A stretch of 64,000 nt of DNA from Alphaproteobacteria bacterium (lineage in GTDB: Bacteria > Myxococcota_A > UBA796 > GCA-2862545). This document shows, in pieces, positions 1 to 8,232 of this stretch (position 1 is the first letter of the stretch; each line of letters begins with the position of its first letter). The notes under the pieces were generated by a model that ran no database searches, had not been told where the DNA came from, and was given only the letters and a program-made list of their open reading frames with translations. The stretch is taken from the NCBI GenBank assembly GCA_020632925.1, contig JACKER010000009.1, positions 124,001-188,000 of the forward strand, read 5' to 3'. Both the position numbers and the translations under genes were made by a program.

Positions 1-1
1 C

Positions 2-295
2 CTCGCGCACGCCGTCCTGCCGTTCCTCGCGGAGAACCCCGGCGCGTCGGGGCGCTTCACGTCACCGACCGCGACCGTCTACCTCTGGGACCGCGGCGAT
101 GGTCGGGTGACGGGGACGGCGCTCGTCGGCGGCGACACCCTGCCCCTGTTCGGCCAGCTGTCGGGTGCTGGCGGATCGCTGATCATCGGGACCGAGACCG
201 GCGCCGGCCAGCCACTCGTCGTACAGGTGAGCGTGTCTGCGGACTTCTCGACGCTGACCGCCCCTCCCCCGATCGGTGTGCTCCGCCGAGGCTGA
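2..295 (+). CDS. C-terminal end of a secreted hypothetical protein (partial)
   Basis: The gene is cut by the left window edge; about 97 residues remain, read in the frame that starts at base 2. The remaining end (GRFTSPTATVYLWDRGDG... to ...LTAPPPIGVLRRG) aligns along its whole length with the last ~80 residues of the propeller protein at 35,024-36,691. Shared blocks are the GRF start, LWxRGxG, GDTLPLFGQL versus GDTIPLFGQL, and LTAPPPxGxL. That suggests a shared C-terminal beta domain attached to different or duplicated N-terminal propellers. The function of the domain is unknown. The family link is seen directly in the sequence; secretion is inferred from the full-length paralogue, which has a signal peptide. 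Confidence 0.75.
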   Translation, partial: LAHAVLPFLAENPGASGRFTSPTATVYLWDRGDGRVTGTALVGGDTLPLFGQLSGAGGSLIIGTETGAGQPLVVQVSVSADFSTLTAPPPIGVLRRG

Positions 296-367
296 TCAGC
301 GACCGGTGAAGGTGGCCTCTCGGCGTTCGAGGAAGCTCCGGACCCCTTCGGCGGCGTCCTCGCCGTC
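296..367 (-). pseudogene. 3' remnant of an enoyl-CoA hydratase/isomerase gene
   Basis: On the minus strand the last ~23 codons before a TGA read DGEDAAEGVRSFLERREA then TFTGR. This is the typical C-terminal helix and tail of crotonase-family proteins (acidic start, EG-x3-FLE-x-R, F-T-G-R end). Upstream, the frame turns into low-complexity Arg/Gly with no crotonase motifs, so only the gene tail appears to survive. It lies tail-to-tail against the partial gene to its left. The family assignment rests on this short tail alone. Confidence 0.4.
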
Positions 368-487
368 GCGGCGGCGGGTCCTTCGGCCCGAGCGACCCTC
401 GCGTTGGCGAGCGTGCCCTGCACGCCGAGCACGCCACGGCCTGTGTGACGTCCCGGGCCGTTTGCACACCCACAAGCGGGAGGGCGC

Positions 488-988
488 ATGTGGACGATGA
501 TCTTCGCGGTGGTGTGGACGGCGCGGGCAGCCCCGACCGAGGTTCCCGACGCGCTCCGGGTGCCGGACAGCGCGGCGCTGATGGAGCGCCATCCGGCTTC
601 GGGCGTGCAGATCTACGCCTGCAACGAGGTCGCGGGTAGCTGGACCTGGACCCACCTCCGCCCGGAGGCCACGCTGGTGGACGCTGACGGGCACGCTGTC
701 GGTCACCACGGAGCAGGCCCGACCTGGTCGCTGGACGACGGCGGCTCGGTGGTGGGACGCAAGCTCGCCCAGGCCGAGGCGCCCGTCGCCGACGCCGTCC
801 CCTGGCTGCTCGTGGAGGTGGTGTCGTCCGAAGGGCAGGGACGGCTGGCGGGCGCGCGGTTCATCCAGCGCGTGGCCACGAAGGGAGGCCGGGCTCCAAC
901 CTCCGGGTGTGGACCCGACTCGGCTGGCAAGGAGGTTCGGATCCCCTACACCGCCGATTACGTCTTCTTCTCCAGCTCCCGCATGTAG
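488..988 (+). CDS. DUF3455 domain secreted protein
   Basis: A 166-residue protein with a short N-terminal signal segment (MWTMIFAVVWTARAAP). The body follows the DUF3455 pattern: VPDALRVPDSAALMERHPASGVQIYAC (broken here as VPDALRVPDS...GVQIYAC), a W-x-H-x-RPEATLVD block, the HHGAGPTWSLDDGGSVVG block, PWLLVEVVS, then GxRFIQRVATKGGxAPxSGC and an IPYTADYVFF end. The ATG is preceded by a strong GGGAGGG ribosome site. The family is found in bacteria and fungi as small extracellular proteins; its biochemical role is not known. The gene stands alone, with decayed sequence to its left and nothing recognisable in the ~260 bases to its right. Confidence 0.8.
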   Translation: MWTMIFAVVWTARAAPTEVPDALRVPDSAALMERHPASGVQIYACNEVAGSWTWTHLRPEATLVDADGHAVGHHGAGPTWSLDDGGSVVGRKLAQAEAPVADAVPWLLVEVVSSEGQGRLAGARFIQRVATKGGRAPTSGCGPDSAGKEVRIPYTADYVFFSSSRM

Positions 989-1246
989 GCGGCGACGAGC
1001 GGGCCCCCTCCGTCGGAGTGGATGGCTCGTCTGGGACGACCGGCGCGCTGGATCTGGCGTCCAGCGAGCAGGTGACCGACCTGCGCTCCCAGGCGAAGAG
1101 GCGATGATACGGATCTCCGGGTCGGGTCGCCATCGGGGCCGCTGACCACCGTGAAGGCGTCGCTACGCTTCGTCGCGGAGGTGGGTCAAGGAAGGTTGAA
1201 CCACCACGAAGGCACCGAGCCCGCCATGGCCCCACCAAGATGCCGT

Positions 1247-2386
1247 TCAGCCGAGCAACGCATCCCACGACGGGGCGATCACGTCCCGCCAGGCCCGCGC
1301 CAACGCGACCCCCCGGGCTCGCGGATCGAGGAGCCCGTGGGCCGCTTCCGCCTCCGACACCGGCACCGACTCGGCCTCGCGGGTCCATCGCCCGGCCTCC
1401 TCCGCCACCGCCCGCGACAAGCGGGCCCGCAGCTCCTCCGACGGGTCCGCCGCGAGCATCCAGCGGAGCGTGCGCCAGGCGAGCGCGGCGTGCTCGGACT
1501 CGTCGCGGACCACCACCTCCAGTGCCGCGCGTACTGCTGGGTCGCGGGCCTGCGCCAGGCGCGTCGCCGCGTCCACTGCTGCCAGCGTCTCGCCCACGCA
1601 CCCCTCCCGCAGCAGCGCCTCCGCCGCGTCGGCCTGCGAGCTCCCCGCGGCCTCCGGAAGCGTCAGCGGCCCCGGGGAGGACGGGATCCCGCGATACGCG
1701 CTCGCCAGCGAGAAGCAGAGCCGCGCGTGCTCCACCTCGTCCAGTGCCGCCCGGTGCGTCGCCACCAGCAGCTCCGGCGGCGCACCCAGCCGCAGCAGGT
1801 CCAGCGACATCCGCGAGAACGCCGCGACCGACGCGTGCTCCATCACCGCGGCGTCCAGCCAGTGCGCAGCCAATCGCTCGCGCTCGGCCGGATCGAGGTT
1901 CGCCAGCCCCGCACCCGGAGCAAGGTTCCAGCCCGAGGGCCGCGCCACCACCGGCGCCACCACCGGCGCCCCGTCGTGCAGCACCGGCCGACCGCAGATG
2001 AAGCTCGGATCAGGATCGTTGAAATAGACCCCTTCGTACCAACAGAGGTCCACCACGTCACGCGTCGCGCTGGGCGAGACGTTCGAGGCGCTGGTGTAGT
2101 GCCCGCCAGCCATGCTGGTCATGTACACCATGTTCTCCTCCTTGCCCGCCGGTTCACACACGATGCCCTGCCAGTAGGTGTGCGCGCAGTCGTCGGAGTT
2201 CAGCAGCGCACTCTCCATCGGTGGACACTCGGTGCCCGGCTCGACTTCGACGTAGCCCTGGTGCACCGCGTACCCCTCCTCCGGGGCGCGCCCGCCGTCG
2301 CACATCTCCTCCAGCGTGGGAGCGCACCCCACCGTCAGGCCGAGGATGGAGACCAGCGTGGTGGACAGACGCTCTTCGAAGGACAT
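1247..2386 (-). CDS. Ferritin-like domain lipoprotein
   Basis: A 379-residue protein starting at ATG 2386, where GAGG is spaced five bases upstream; a GTG six bases earlier is the alternative. The leader ends in a lipobox, LTVGC, so it is probably a lipoprotein. Residues ~30-160 are a Cys-rich region with no family I recognise. The C-terminal half has a four-helix ferritin-like pattern: EHASVAAFSRMSL, then DEVEHARLCFSLA, GCVGETLAAV and DESEHAALAWRTL, each supplying Glu and His ligands in the ferritin/rubrerythrin style. It ends IAPSWDALLG. Such proteins are common in myxobacteria; a di-iron centre is likely but the substrate is unknown. A decayed copy of the same 3' end lies directly upstream. 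Confidence 0.75.
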   Translation of the reverse strand: MSFEERLSTTLVSILGLTVGCAPTLEEMCDGGRAPEEGYAVHQGYVEVEPGTECPPMESALLNSDDCAHTYWQGIVCEPAGKEENMVYMTSMAGGHYTSASNVSPSATRDVVDLCWYEGVYFNDPDPSFICGRPVLHDGAPVVAPVVARPSGWNLAPGAGLANLDPAERERLAAHWLDAAVMEHASVAAFSRMSLDLLRLGAPPELLVATHRAALDEVEHARLCFSLASAYRGIPSSPGPLTLPEAAGSSQADAAEALLREGCVGETLAAVDAATRLAQARDPAVRAALEVVVRDESEHAALAWRTLRWMLAADPSEELRARLSRAVAEEAGRWTREAESVPVSEAEAAHGLLDPRARGVALARAWRDVIAPSWDALLG

Positions 2387-2407
2387 GTGCACCTCGGACG
2401 ATGGATC

Positions 2408-2600
2408 TCAGGCGAGCAACACGTCCCACGACGGGGGGACAGGAACGGCCTCATCAAGAGGATAGCCTGAACCGACTCTTCCGTCGATTCGGCTTCGGTT
2501 GCCTCGAGGTAGCGCTCCAACTCCTTCCATACCAATGTGGCAGCTCCCGGTCCGCTTCCTCGAACACTCGGCGCAGCCCCGTGGCGCAGTCCCACGCCTC
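2408..2600 (-). pseudogene. Decayed second copy of the ferritin-like gene (3' end)
   Basis: The minus strand here ends VPPSWDVLLA then stop, matching the IAPSWDALLG end of the intact neighbour at 1247. At the DNA level the two copies share the cgagcaac..tcccacgacgggg stretch. Further 5' the similarity is spread over more than one reading frame (an EEAxREL-like helix in another frame), and no ferritin iron-ligand helices remain. I read it as a truncated, frameshifted tandem duplicate. The boundary with the acetyltransferase gene is approximate. Confidence 0.45.
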
Positions 2601-3177
2601 ACTGCCGCGCGGACCACTCCGACCGGAGGATCCCGTATCCGAGACCGTCGTACCTCACGCCCTCGACCTCGCGCGCCTCCCGGAATCGGGCCTCGAGGGT
2701 GAAGCCCAGCCGCTCCGCGACCCGCATCATCCCTACGTTGCCGGACCATGTGCGGAGGTCGAGGCGGTGGAGCGCCGGCTCGGATTCGAACAGGAGCTCC
2801 ACCCACAACCCGAGCGCCTCCGTTCCGAGCCCCCGTCCCCAGTGCCGTTCGTCCCAGAGCACCACGCCCACCGCCGTCCAGCCCGTGGAGTCCAGCGCAT
2901 AGCGGTTCACGGTACCCAGCACCCGACGCTCGCCTCCCACTTCCGCCACGGGCACGAAACGTTTGCCGCCATCCGTCTGCCCGGCGGCCACCCGGTCCCG
3001 GATCCGGTCGGCGACCTCATCGGCCGACGCGTTCGTGGGAGCGTCGAAGTACGGTCCGTTCAGCCGGTGCCACGCGTGCCCGGGCCGATGCCAGTGTCGG
3101 ACGACCTCGGCGTCGCGGGCTTCCCATGGACGCAGCTCCACCCGGGGTCCGCTTCGCGGAAGCCACGCTGTCGGCAT
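2599..3177 (-). CDS. GNAT-family N-acetyltransferase (RimJ/RimL type)
   Basis: A 192-residue single-domain protein that probably transfers an acetyl group from acetyl-CoA to an N-terminal or small-molecule amine. The RimJ-like order is visible: VELRPWEARDAEVVRHWH at the start, a central RRVLGTVNRYALD strand, VGVVLWDERHWGRGLGTEAL carrying the acetyl-CoA loop (R/H-x-x-G-x-G), then RLDLRTWSGNVGMMRVAERLGF, the usual N-x-x-M/A-x-x-x-x-E-K/R-L-G-F signature. Length is normal for the family. The substrate cannot be read from the sequence. It stands alone between the ferritin remnant and a divergently transcribed hydrolase. Confidence 0.85.
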   Translation of the reverse strand: MPTAWLPRSGPRVELRPWEARDAEVVRHWHRPGHAWHRLNGPYFDAPTNASADEVADRIRDRVAAGQTDGGKRFVPVAEVGGERRVLGTVNRYALDSTGWTAVGVVLWDERHWGRGLGTEALGLWVELLFESEPALHRLDLRTWSGNVGMMRVAERLGFTLEARFREAREVEGVRYDGLGYGILRSEWSARQ

Positions 3178-3311
3178 TCGTCACCCCGTCCGAGATCGAT
3201 GTTCCATCGATGCTAGCAGCCCGTACCCGGACAGCCGCATCCGGACCGCCCTGGACCGTCGAAGGGCCTTTCTGGTCTCCCGTCCCTGTGGGTCCCACAC
3301 GCGGAGGTCCG

Positions 3312-4310
3312 ATGCCCACCTGGCTCGCCACCCTGTTCGCCTGCACGTCGCCCCGTCCCGACCTCCCCGATACCGTGCCCCTCCACTGCACCCCCACCGA
3401 CCGGGTGCCGGCGACCGGCATCGTCGGGCTCTCCGACCCCCACGCCGACGAGGATCTCGTCGTGGACATCGTCGCCGACAGCGGCGCGCCCTGGGTTCGC
3501 GCCGAGATCCCGTGGTCCATCGTCCAGCCGGAGGTCGACGGGCCCTTCGACTTCGGGGCGTACGACCTCATGGTCGAGGCCTACCGCGACCGCGACGTCG
3601 ACGTCCTCCTCATCCTCACCTACGTCCCGCCCGTCTACGGGCGCGACTGGGACGCGATCGACGCGGGCTTCCGGACCTACGCGACCGAGGTCGTCACTCG
3701 CTACGCGGCCATGGGCGTGCACCACTTCGAGGTGTTCAACGAGCCCAACCTCACCGGGTACGGCTGGCTGACCGACGAAGACGACGCCTGGATCCACCTC
3801 CCGGACTACACGCGCCTGCTCGGCATCGCCAACGAGGTCGTGCGCGCCCACGACCCCGAGGGCTTCGTGGTGATCGGTGGCATCGCCTCTGAGCAGCACC
3901 GCGGCCTGTCCCTCGCCGAGACCATGGAGGTCCTCTATGGCTATGGCGCCCGGGACTGCTTCGACGTGATGGGCTTCCACCCCTACGGCTACCAGAACCG
4001 GTTCGCCGAGGCGCGCCGCGTCGTACAGGAGGTCATGGAGGCGGGCGACGATGGCGACAAACCCGTGTGGTTCTCGGAGTACGGCTGGACCGACCAGGAG
4101 AGCATGGACCTCGACGTCAACGGCACCGTCGACACCAACCCGATGATGGCTGCGTTCGACCAGAAGGACGTCGCCGACGCCTTCTTCTGGTTCTCGGCGA
4201 AGGACTACAGCAGCCGCGCCTCGGCCCCCACCTTCGGCCTCGCCGACCACGAGGGGAACCGGCGGCCGAGCTTCACCACCTTCCAGACGCTGGTCGACGC
4301 GCCGAGGTAG
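3312..4310 (+). CDS. Clan-A glycoside hydrolase-like lipoprotein
   Basis: 332 residues from ATG 3312 (an open frame continues further 5' but lacks protein-like sequence). The leader MPTWLATLFAC gives a probable lipobox Cys at residue 11. The rest fits a TIM-barrel glycosidase of the GH5/GH39 type: WVRAEIPWSIVQPEVDG in strand 2, FEVFNEPNL with the N-E-P acid/base glutamate, FDVMGFHPYGY, and PVWFSEYGWT with the second catalytic glutamate on strand 7. It ends SFTTFQTLVDAPR. It would act on an extracellular polysaccharide or glycan at the envelope; the substrate is not predictable. It lies divergent to the acetyltransferase gene. Confidence 0.75.
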   Translation: MPTWLATLFACTSPRPDLPDTVPLHCTPTDRVPATGIVGLSDPHADEDLVVDIVADSGAPWVRAEIPWSIVQPEVDGPFDFGAYDLMVEAYRDRDVDVLLILTYVPPVYGRDWDAIDAGFRTYATEVVTRYAAMGVHHFEVFNEPNLTGYGWLTDEDDAWIHLPDYTRLLGIANEVVRAHDPEGFVVIGGIASEQHRGLSLAETMEVLYGYGARDCFDVMGFHPYGYQNRFAEARRVVQEVMEAGDDGDKPVWFSEYGWTDQESMDLDVNGTVDTNPMMAAFDQKDVADAFFWFSAKDYSSRASAPTFGLADHEGNRRPSFTTFQTLVDAPR

Positions 4311-4675
4311 TCACAGCGCTCGGTGGCCCCAGAGCAGGAAGCCCGCACCTCCGACGTTCGTCTCCTCCTCCACGTCGACGAGCGCTCCACGCAGCTGGCT
4401 CTTCCCGTCCACCCACCGCTGCCGGAAGCGCTCGCATCGAGGTCTTCCGCTGCATCGATCCCAGCCCAGAGCAGCAGCCTGTGCAGAGCGGGGTCCACGA
4501 TCCGCCGACGAAGCCCGTGCTGCGCCTGCGTCCGTTGGAAGTCGAGGATCGCGAGCCGTCCGCCCGGCTTCAGCACGGCCCCTGCCCATCCGCGCGACCG
4601 GTCCCGACACCCATCGGTCTCCCAGATCGTAGAACCGAGAGAGCGCGTCGTAGTTCTTCGGTGCTGGGTGAACCC
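4311..4675 (-). pseudogene. Decayed class I SAM-methyltransferase gene
   Basis: Three methyltransferase pieces occur in order on the minus strand but in different frames. They are KNYDALSRFYDLGDRW near 4,670 (the usual N-x-Y-D-x-L-S-R-F-Y-D-L opening), AVLKPGGRLAILDFQR near 4,580 (motif post-III), and EEETNVGGAGFLLWGHRAL at the end, whose stop is at 4,311. The SAM-binding GxGxG segment that should lie between the first two is missing. I therefore see at least one internal deletion plus two frame changes. It fills the ~400-base gap between the hydrolase and the SMI1/KNR4 gene. Confidence 0.65.
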
Positions 4676-4713
4676 TCTTGCGAACCCCTGATGGCGACGA
4701 ATAGAGGCCATGC

Positions 4714-5493
4714 GTGACCTGGTCGGACGTCGAAGCGCATGTGGCCGCGCGAGCGCCCAAGAGCCATGCCGGCTTTCGCGGGGTCGCAGCGTCGGACCTC
4801 ACCCGGTTCGAGCGAGAGATGGGGACGACTCTCCCGGGCGCGTATCGGGCGTTCCTGCTGCGCGCGGGCACTCACGCGGGGGGCCTGCACCCGCTGGGCG
4901 ACTGTTGGGCCCACGACTTCCCGTCGTTCGCAGCCGTGCCGCCGGATGAGGCGTTCCTCGAAGCCGGCCTGCTCCGCATCGGTCTGTTCACGGACGAGTC
5001 AGCCCTGACGCCCAGCGATCTCTACATGGACGTCAGCCAGGGCGAGTGCGACGACGCCATGCTCTTCGACTACGAGCAAGACCAGCTCTTCGACCGCCAG
5101 TGGCTTCGGCCGCGCGGGCTCTCGTTCCTCGACACCGTCTCCTCCAGCTTCTTTCAGCAGCTCCAGACCCACAGGCTCGAGACCCGCCTCGGAATCGACG
5201 TGGCCAGGGCCGATCGTGCCGAGACCAGGTGCCGCATCGCCGAGGTGCTCCGCACGTTGGGGCTCCGAGCGGTGCTGGCTCCGAGCGATCGGCTGAGCAC
5301 GCACGCGAGCCTCGAGGTGTCGGCGCTCATCGAAGCCAGGACGTCGGCCTCCTACGTGTTCGTCGACCTCGGGGGTGACGACCACAGCGCGTTGGGCCGC
5401 GTAACCAGGGCGCTGCTCGACGGGGTGCCCGGGCTGCTCCGTCTGGCAGGCGCGGACGTTGGAGCGCGCTGGTCGACGGGCGGTGGGCGATGA
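4714..5493 (+). CDS. SMI1/KNR4 family protein
   Basis: 259 residues, starting at GTG 4714 (an ATG at 4710 is out of frame). The N-terminal half carries the SMI1/KNR4 fold signature: DLTRFEREMGTTLPGAYRAFLLRAG followed by Gly-rich turns and FPSFAAVPPDEAFLEAGLLRIGLF. In bacteria this superfamily (SUKH) often supplies immunity proteins to polymorphic toxins. No toxin gene is adjacent, so an immunity role is only a possibility. The C-terminal ~110 residues (LGIDVARADRAET onward) look like a second alpha/beta domain that I do not recognise. Confidence 0.65.
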   Translation: MTWSDVEAHVAARAPKSHAGFRGVAASDLTRFEREMGTTLPGAYRAFLLRAGTHAGGLHPLGDCWAHDFPSFAAVPPDEAFLEAGLLRIGLFTDESALTPSDLYMDVSQGECDDAMLFDYEQDQLFDRQWLRPRGLSFLDTVSSSFFQQLQTHRLETRLGIDVARADRAETRCRIAEVLRTLGLRAVLAPSDRLSTHASLEVSALIEARTSASYVFVDLGGDDHSALGRVTRALLDGVPGLLRLAGADVGARWSTGGGR

Positions 5494-5601
5494 AGGTCGT
5501 GCGCGAGGCGATGGGACTGCGCGGCAATCATGCCTGGCCGGTGCCGCCGCACCTCTCCTGACCTGCCGGTCGACCTGGCTCGACCGTGGCATTCTCCAGG
5601 C

Positions 5602-7521
5602 ATGGCCGACGCCCTGCGCAGGATCCTGGAAGACACCGACTGGTCGACCGCCTCGGCGGAGGACCTGCGACGGCTCGTCGACACCCTGCGTGCCCGGGAG
5701 GTCGTGGCGGGGGTGACCGATCTGCACCGCGACGCCAGCGAGCGCGTGCTTCCGGCCCTGCCTCACCACGTCGAACACAGCCGACCGCACCGCCGCGCGC
5801 TGACCTGCGCCCGGCTGTCCCCGTGCGGCCGATGGCTGGCCACCGCCTCGATGCCCGCTCCCGACACCTGGGACGCCGGTGGCGCTCTCGCGGTCTGGGA
5901 GCTCGCCAGCGGCCGGGTCGCCGGCAGCGCGACCGAGATCGCGGGGGGCGTCGGTTGGGGAGACGAGGCCGGCGACCTGGCCTGGACCAGCCGCTCCATC
6001 GTCGCCATGCACAACACCAACCAGCTCGGCCGCTTCGCATTGCAGCACGGGACGTGGCTCCTCGAGTCCGACATCGACCTGACCGACGGGCAGGACCACC
6101 CTCCCCCATTCGTGGTGTCCCCGGACGGGCGCCACGTGGCCGTCGGTACCTGGGGCCCCGAGGACCACGGACCGGTCGCCCGCGTGGACCTCGACGTCGG
6201 AGCCAGGTGGTCCCCCCGCGACCCGGTCCCCGACGGCTGCACCTGGACGCGGGCGGCGGTGCCGAGACCTCGCCGGCTCCTGTGGACCGACCGAGGGATC
6301 GTCGGGCTCTCCCACGGGGTGGCGTTCCGTCTCGACCCCGACACCCTCGCGCTCGGCTGGTCCATCGCGCTGAGCCCGGTCGCACCCACGGCCCTCACCC
6401 GAGACCATCTGTTCGTGGCGACCAGCCAGCTCGTGTGGGTCGACCTCACGTCCGGCGAGCCGGTCGGGGCGCTCCCGCTCGACGGCGAGGTGCGCGGCCT
6501 GGTGCCGTCGCCCCACCATGCGGACCGCGTGGCCGTGCTGTTCGACGAGGCCGTGTGGCTCGTCGAGGGAGGCGCCGTCCGCTCTCGGCTGGCCCTGGCC
6601 CCGGCCTACGCCAGCACCCGTCGCTTCCCCGACGCGCCGGCCGTCGCCTTCGGACCGGACGGAGAGGTCGCCGTGCGCACCACAGACCAGGTCGTGCGCT
6701 GCCGTCGGGACGGGACCGAGGTCCACCGCCACACCGTGCCCGCCCACCTCACTGGCCTCGTCTGGGGCGAGCGCCTCGTGGCGCTGGGGCCCGCCGGCCT
6801 CTGGTTCTTCGACGACGCAGGCCCCGTCGCACGCCACGACCTGGCGCCGCCCCCAGGCCTGGCGGAGCCTGCCGTCGGCTACGACCACTGGGCCTACGAT
6901 CAGGACTACCCCCCTGGGGTCTTCCCGCTGCCCGCCGCGGAGGGGCGCGACTGGGTCTGGGTCGTCGTGGGCGACGACGGATCCGTCGCGACGACCGGCG
7001 ATCCCGTCACCCCCCTCGACGACGTGCTGGGCATCACCCTCCACGACGCGCTGCTCAGCTGGCCGTGGCGCTGGACCGCGGCCGACGTGGGCGCGATCGA
7101 GGGCCCCGAGCGTCCCGACGAGCCCGATGACGCCTTCGTGATCGTCGCGCCCCGGCACGAGCTGGGTCCCTTGCCCGATCACGTCGTGGACGTGGCCATC
7201 GTCCCTCTCGGCCCCGCCGGGAGCTTCCGCGCCCTCCAGCCGTTGTCGGGCACCGCGCTGCGACGCGACGACGTGATGGCGTTGGTCGGTGGCCCCGTGC
7301 TCTACGCCGAGCGGAGCGAGCCGCGGACGGTGCACACCGCCACCGTCCTGACCATCGAGGGCGACCAGCTCCATGTGCTCCACAAGGACCACCGGGGCGA
7401 TGGGTGGTCGGGGCACGTCGCCCTCACTGAGCTGTCGTGGATCGGAGAAGCCAGCTGGCGTGGGCCCAGCAAACGGGAGGATCCGTGCCCCCAGGTGGCC
7501 ATCGTTCAAGAACCAGACTAG
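5602..7521 (+). CDS. Large WD40-like beta-propeller protein, function unknown
   Basis: About 639 residues from ATG 5602 (MADALRRILEDTDW); an upstream in-frame ATG at 5530 adds Arg/Pro-rich sequence and is less likely. There is no signal peptide, so it is probably cytoplasmic. From residue ~70 the protein shows repeated beta-blade patterns: LSPCGRWLATAS, VSPDGRHVAVGTWG, LVPSPHHADRVAVLFD and VAFGPDGEVAVRTTD, typical of degenerate WD40 blades. The last ~100 residues (APRHELGPLPDHVVDV onward) appear to be a separate region. Its stop codon directly abuts the repeats that precede the HTH-EIIA regulator, but a functional link to the carbon-transport operon is not shown. Confidence 0.6.
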   Translation: MADALRRILEDTDWSTASAEDLRRLVDTLRAREVVAGVTDLHRDASERVLPALPHHVEHSRPHRRALTCARLSPCGRWLATASMPAPDTWDAGGALAVWELASGRVAGSATEIAGGVGWGDEAGDLAWTSRSIVAMHNTNQLGRFALQHGTWLLESDIDLTDGQDHPPPFVVSPDGRHVAVGTWGPEDHGPVARVDLDVGARWSPRDPVPDGCTWTRAAVPRPRRLLWTDRGIVGLSHGVAFRLDPDTLALGWSIALSPVAPTALTRDHLFVATSQLVWVDLTSGEPVGALPLDGEVRGLVPSPHHADRVAVLFDEAVWLVEGGAVRSRLALAPAYASTRRFPDAPAVAFGPDGEVAVRTTDQVVRCRRDGTEVHRHTVPAHLTGLVWGERLVALGPAGLWFFDDAGPVARHDLAPPPGLAEPAVGYDHWAYDQDYPPGVFPLPAAEGRDWVWVVVGDDGSVATTGDPVTPLDDVLGITLHDALLSWPWRWTAADVGAIEGPERPDEPDDAFVIVAPRHELGPLPDHVVDVAIVPLGPAGSFRALQPLSGTALRRDDVMALVGGPVLYAERSEPRTVHTATVLTIEGDQLHVLHKDHRGDGWSGHVALTELSWIGEASWRGPSKREDPCPQVAIVQEPD

Positions 7522-7550
7522 ATGTCCACCAATGTCCATCGTGGTCCATC
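7521..7550 (+). promoter_or_regulatory. Three perfect-phase 10-bp direct repeats, candidate operator
   Basis: Three consecutive decamers, GATGTCCACC, AATGTCCATC and GTGGTCCATC, sit head-to-tail with no gaps and end one base before the ATG at 7552. The consensus is RATGTCCAYC. Ten-base spacing puts each copy on the same face of the helix. The gene that follows begins with a MerR/excisionase-type HTH, and BldC, a member of that fold, binds direct repeats head-to-tail. Autoregulation is therefore a reasonable inference. The repeats would be coding if translation starts at ATG 7522. Confidence 0.5.
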
Positions 7551-7551
7551 T

Positions 7552-8232
7552 ATGAAGCTCGGTGTCGATGAAGCGGCGCAGCTCCTCGGCGTGTCGACCA
7601 AGACGATCTACCGGTGGGTCGGATCGGGGAAGATCCCTGGCTATCGGGTGCACAAGCAGTACCGCTTCGATCGCGCAGAGCTCCAGGAGTGGGCGGCCGC
7701 GCAGCGTCTCCCCCTGGTCCAGCCGCCGCCGAGCGACGAGGAGCCCCCGATCCCGACGCTGGACAAGGCGCTCCAGGCCGGCGGCGTTCACTATCGGGTG
7801 GAGGGCGCCACCCGCGACGACGTGCTGCGGCACGCGGTCCTCGCGCTGCGCCTCGTCGGTGAGGGCGACCGGTCGGCGCTCGGCGACGCGCTGATCGCCC
7901 GCGAGGAGCTGGCGCCCACCGCGATCGGCGACGGCCTCGCCCTCCCCCACCTGCGCAACCCGCTGCGGCTCGATCTCCTCGGCGCGAGCGTGAGCCTGTG
8001 CTTCCTCGACCACCCCGTGCGCTGGGGTGCGCCCGACGGAGCCCCGGTCCACACGCTGTTCGTCGTCGTCGGGCCCACGGTGCGCAGCGTCCTGCGGCTG
8101 CACGTCGAGACCCTGTTCGCGCTGCGCGACCCCGCGTTCCGGGAGGCCGTCGCCCGCCAGGAGTCCCGCGAGGTGCTGTTCGAGCACGCGCGTCGGGTCG
8201 CGAGCGGCCTGTCGCGCGAGTCCGCGCGTTGA
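7552..8232 (+). CDS. Excisionase-type HTH fused to PTS EIIA-2 domain, regulator of the DAB operon
   Basis: 226 residues from ATG 7552 (MKLGVDEAAQLLGVSTKTIYRW), which matches the usual N-terminus of the HTH; ATG 7522 would add ten residues. Residues ~1-50 are the helix-turn-helix (AAQLLGVSTKTIYRWVGSG, then RFDRAELQEWAA). After a Pro-rich linker, residues ~75-215 form an EIIA-2/PtsN-like domain with the phospho-acceptor His133 in GDGLALPHLRNP. The next gene, dabA, starts inside its stop codon (TTGA overlap). This HTH-EIIA protein is expected to sense phosphorylation or nutrient state and to control or modulate the carbon transporter; that link is inferred from the operon position. Confidence 0.8.
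   Translation: MKLGVDEAAQLLGVSTKTIYRWVGSGKIPGYRVHKQYRFDRAELQEWAAAQRLPLVQPPPSDEEPPIPTLDKALQAGGVHYRVEGATRDDVLRHAVLALRLVGEGDRSALGDALIAREELAPTAIGDGLALPHLRNPLRLDLLGASVSLCFLDHPVRWGAPDGAPVHTLFVVVGPTVRSVLRLHVETLFALRDPAFREAVARQESREVLFEHARRVASGLSRESAR

Noticed and set aside
988..1246. Possible coding remnant between the DUF3455 and ferritin-like genes
   Set aside because: Frames on both strands are low-complexity and I found no family motif.
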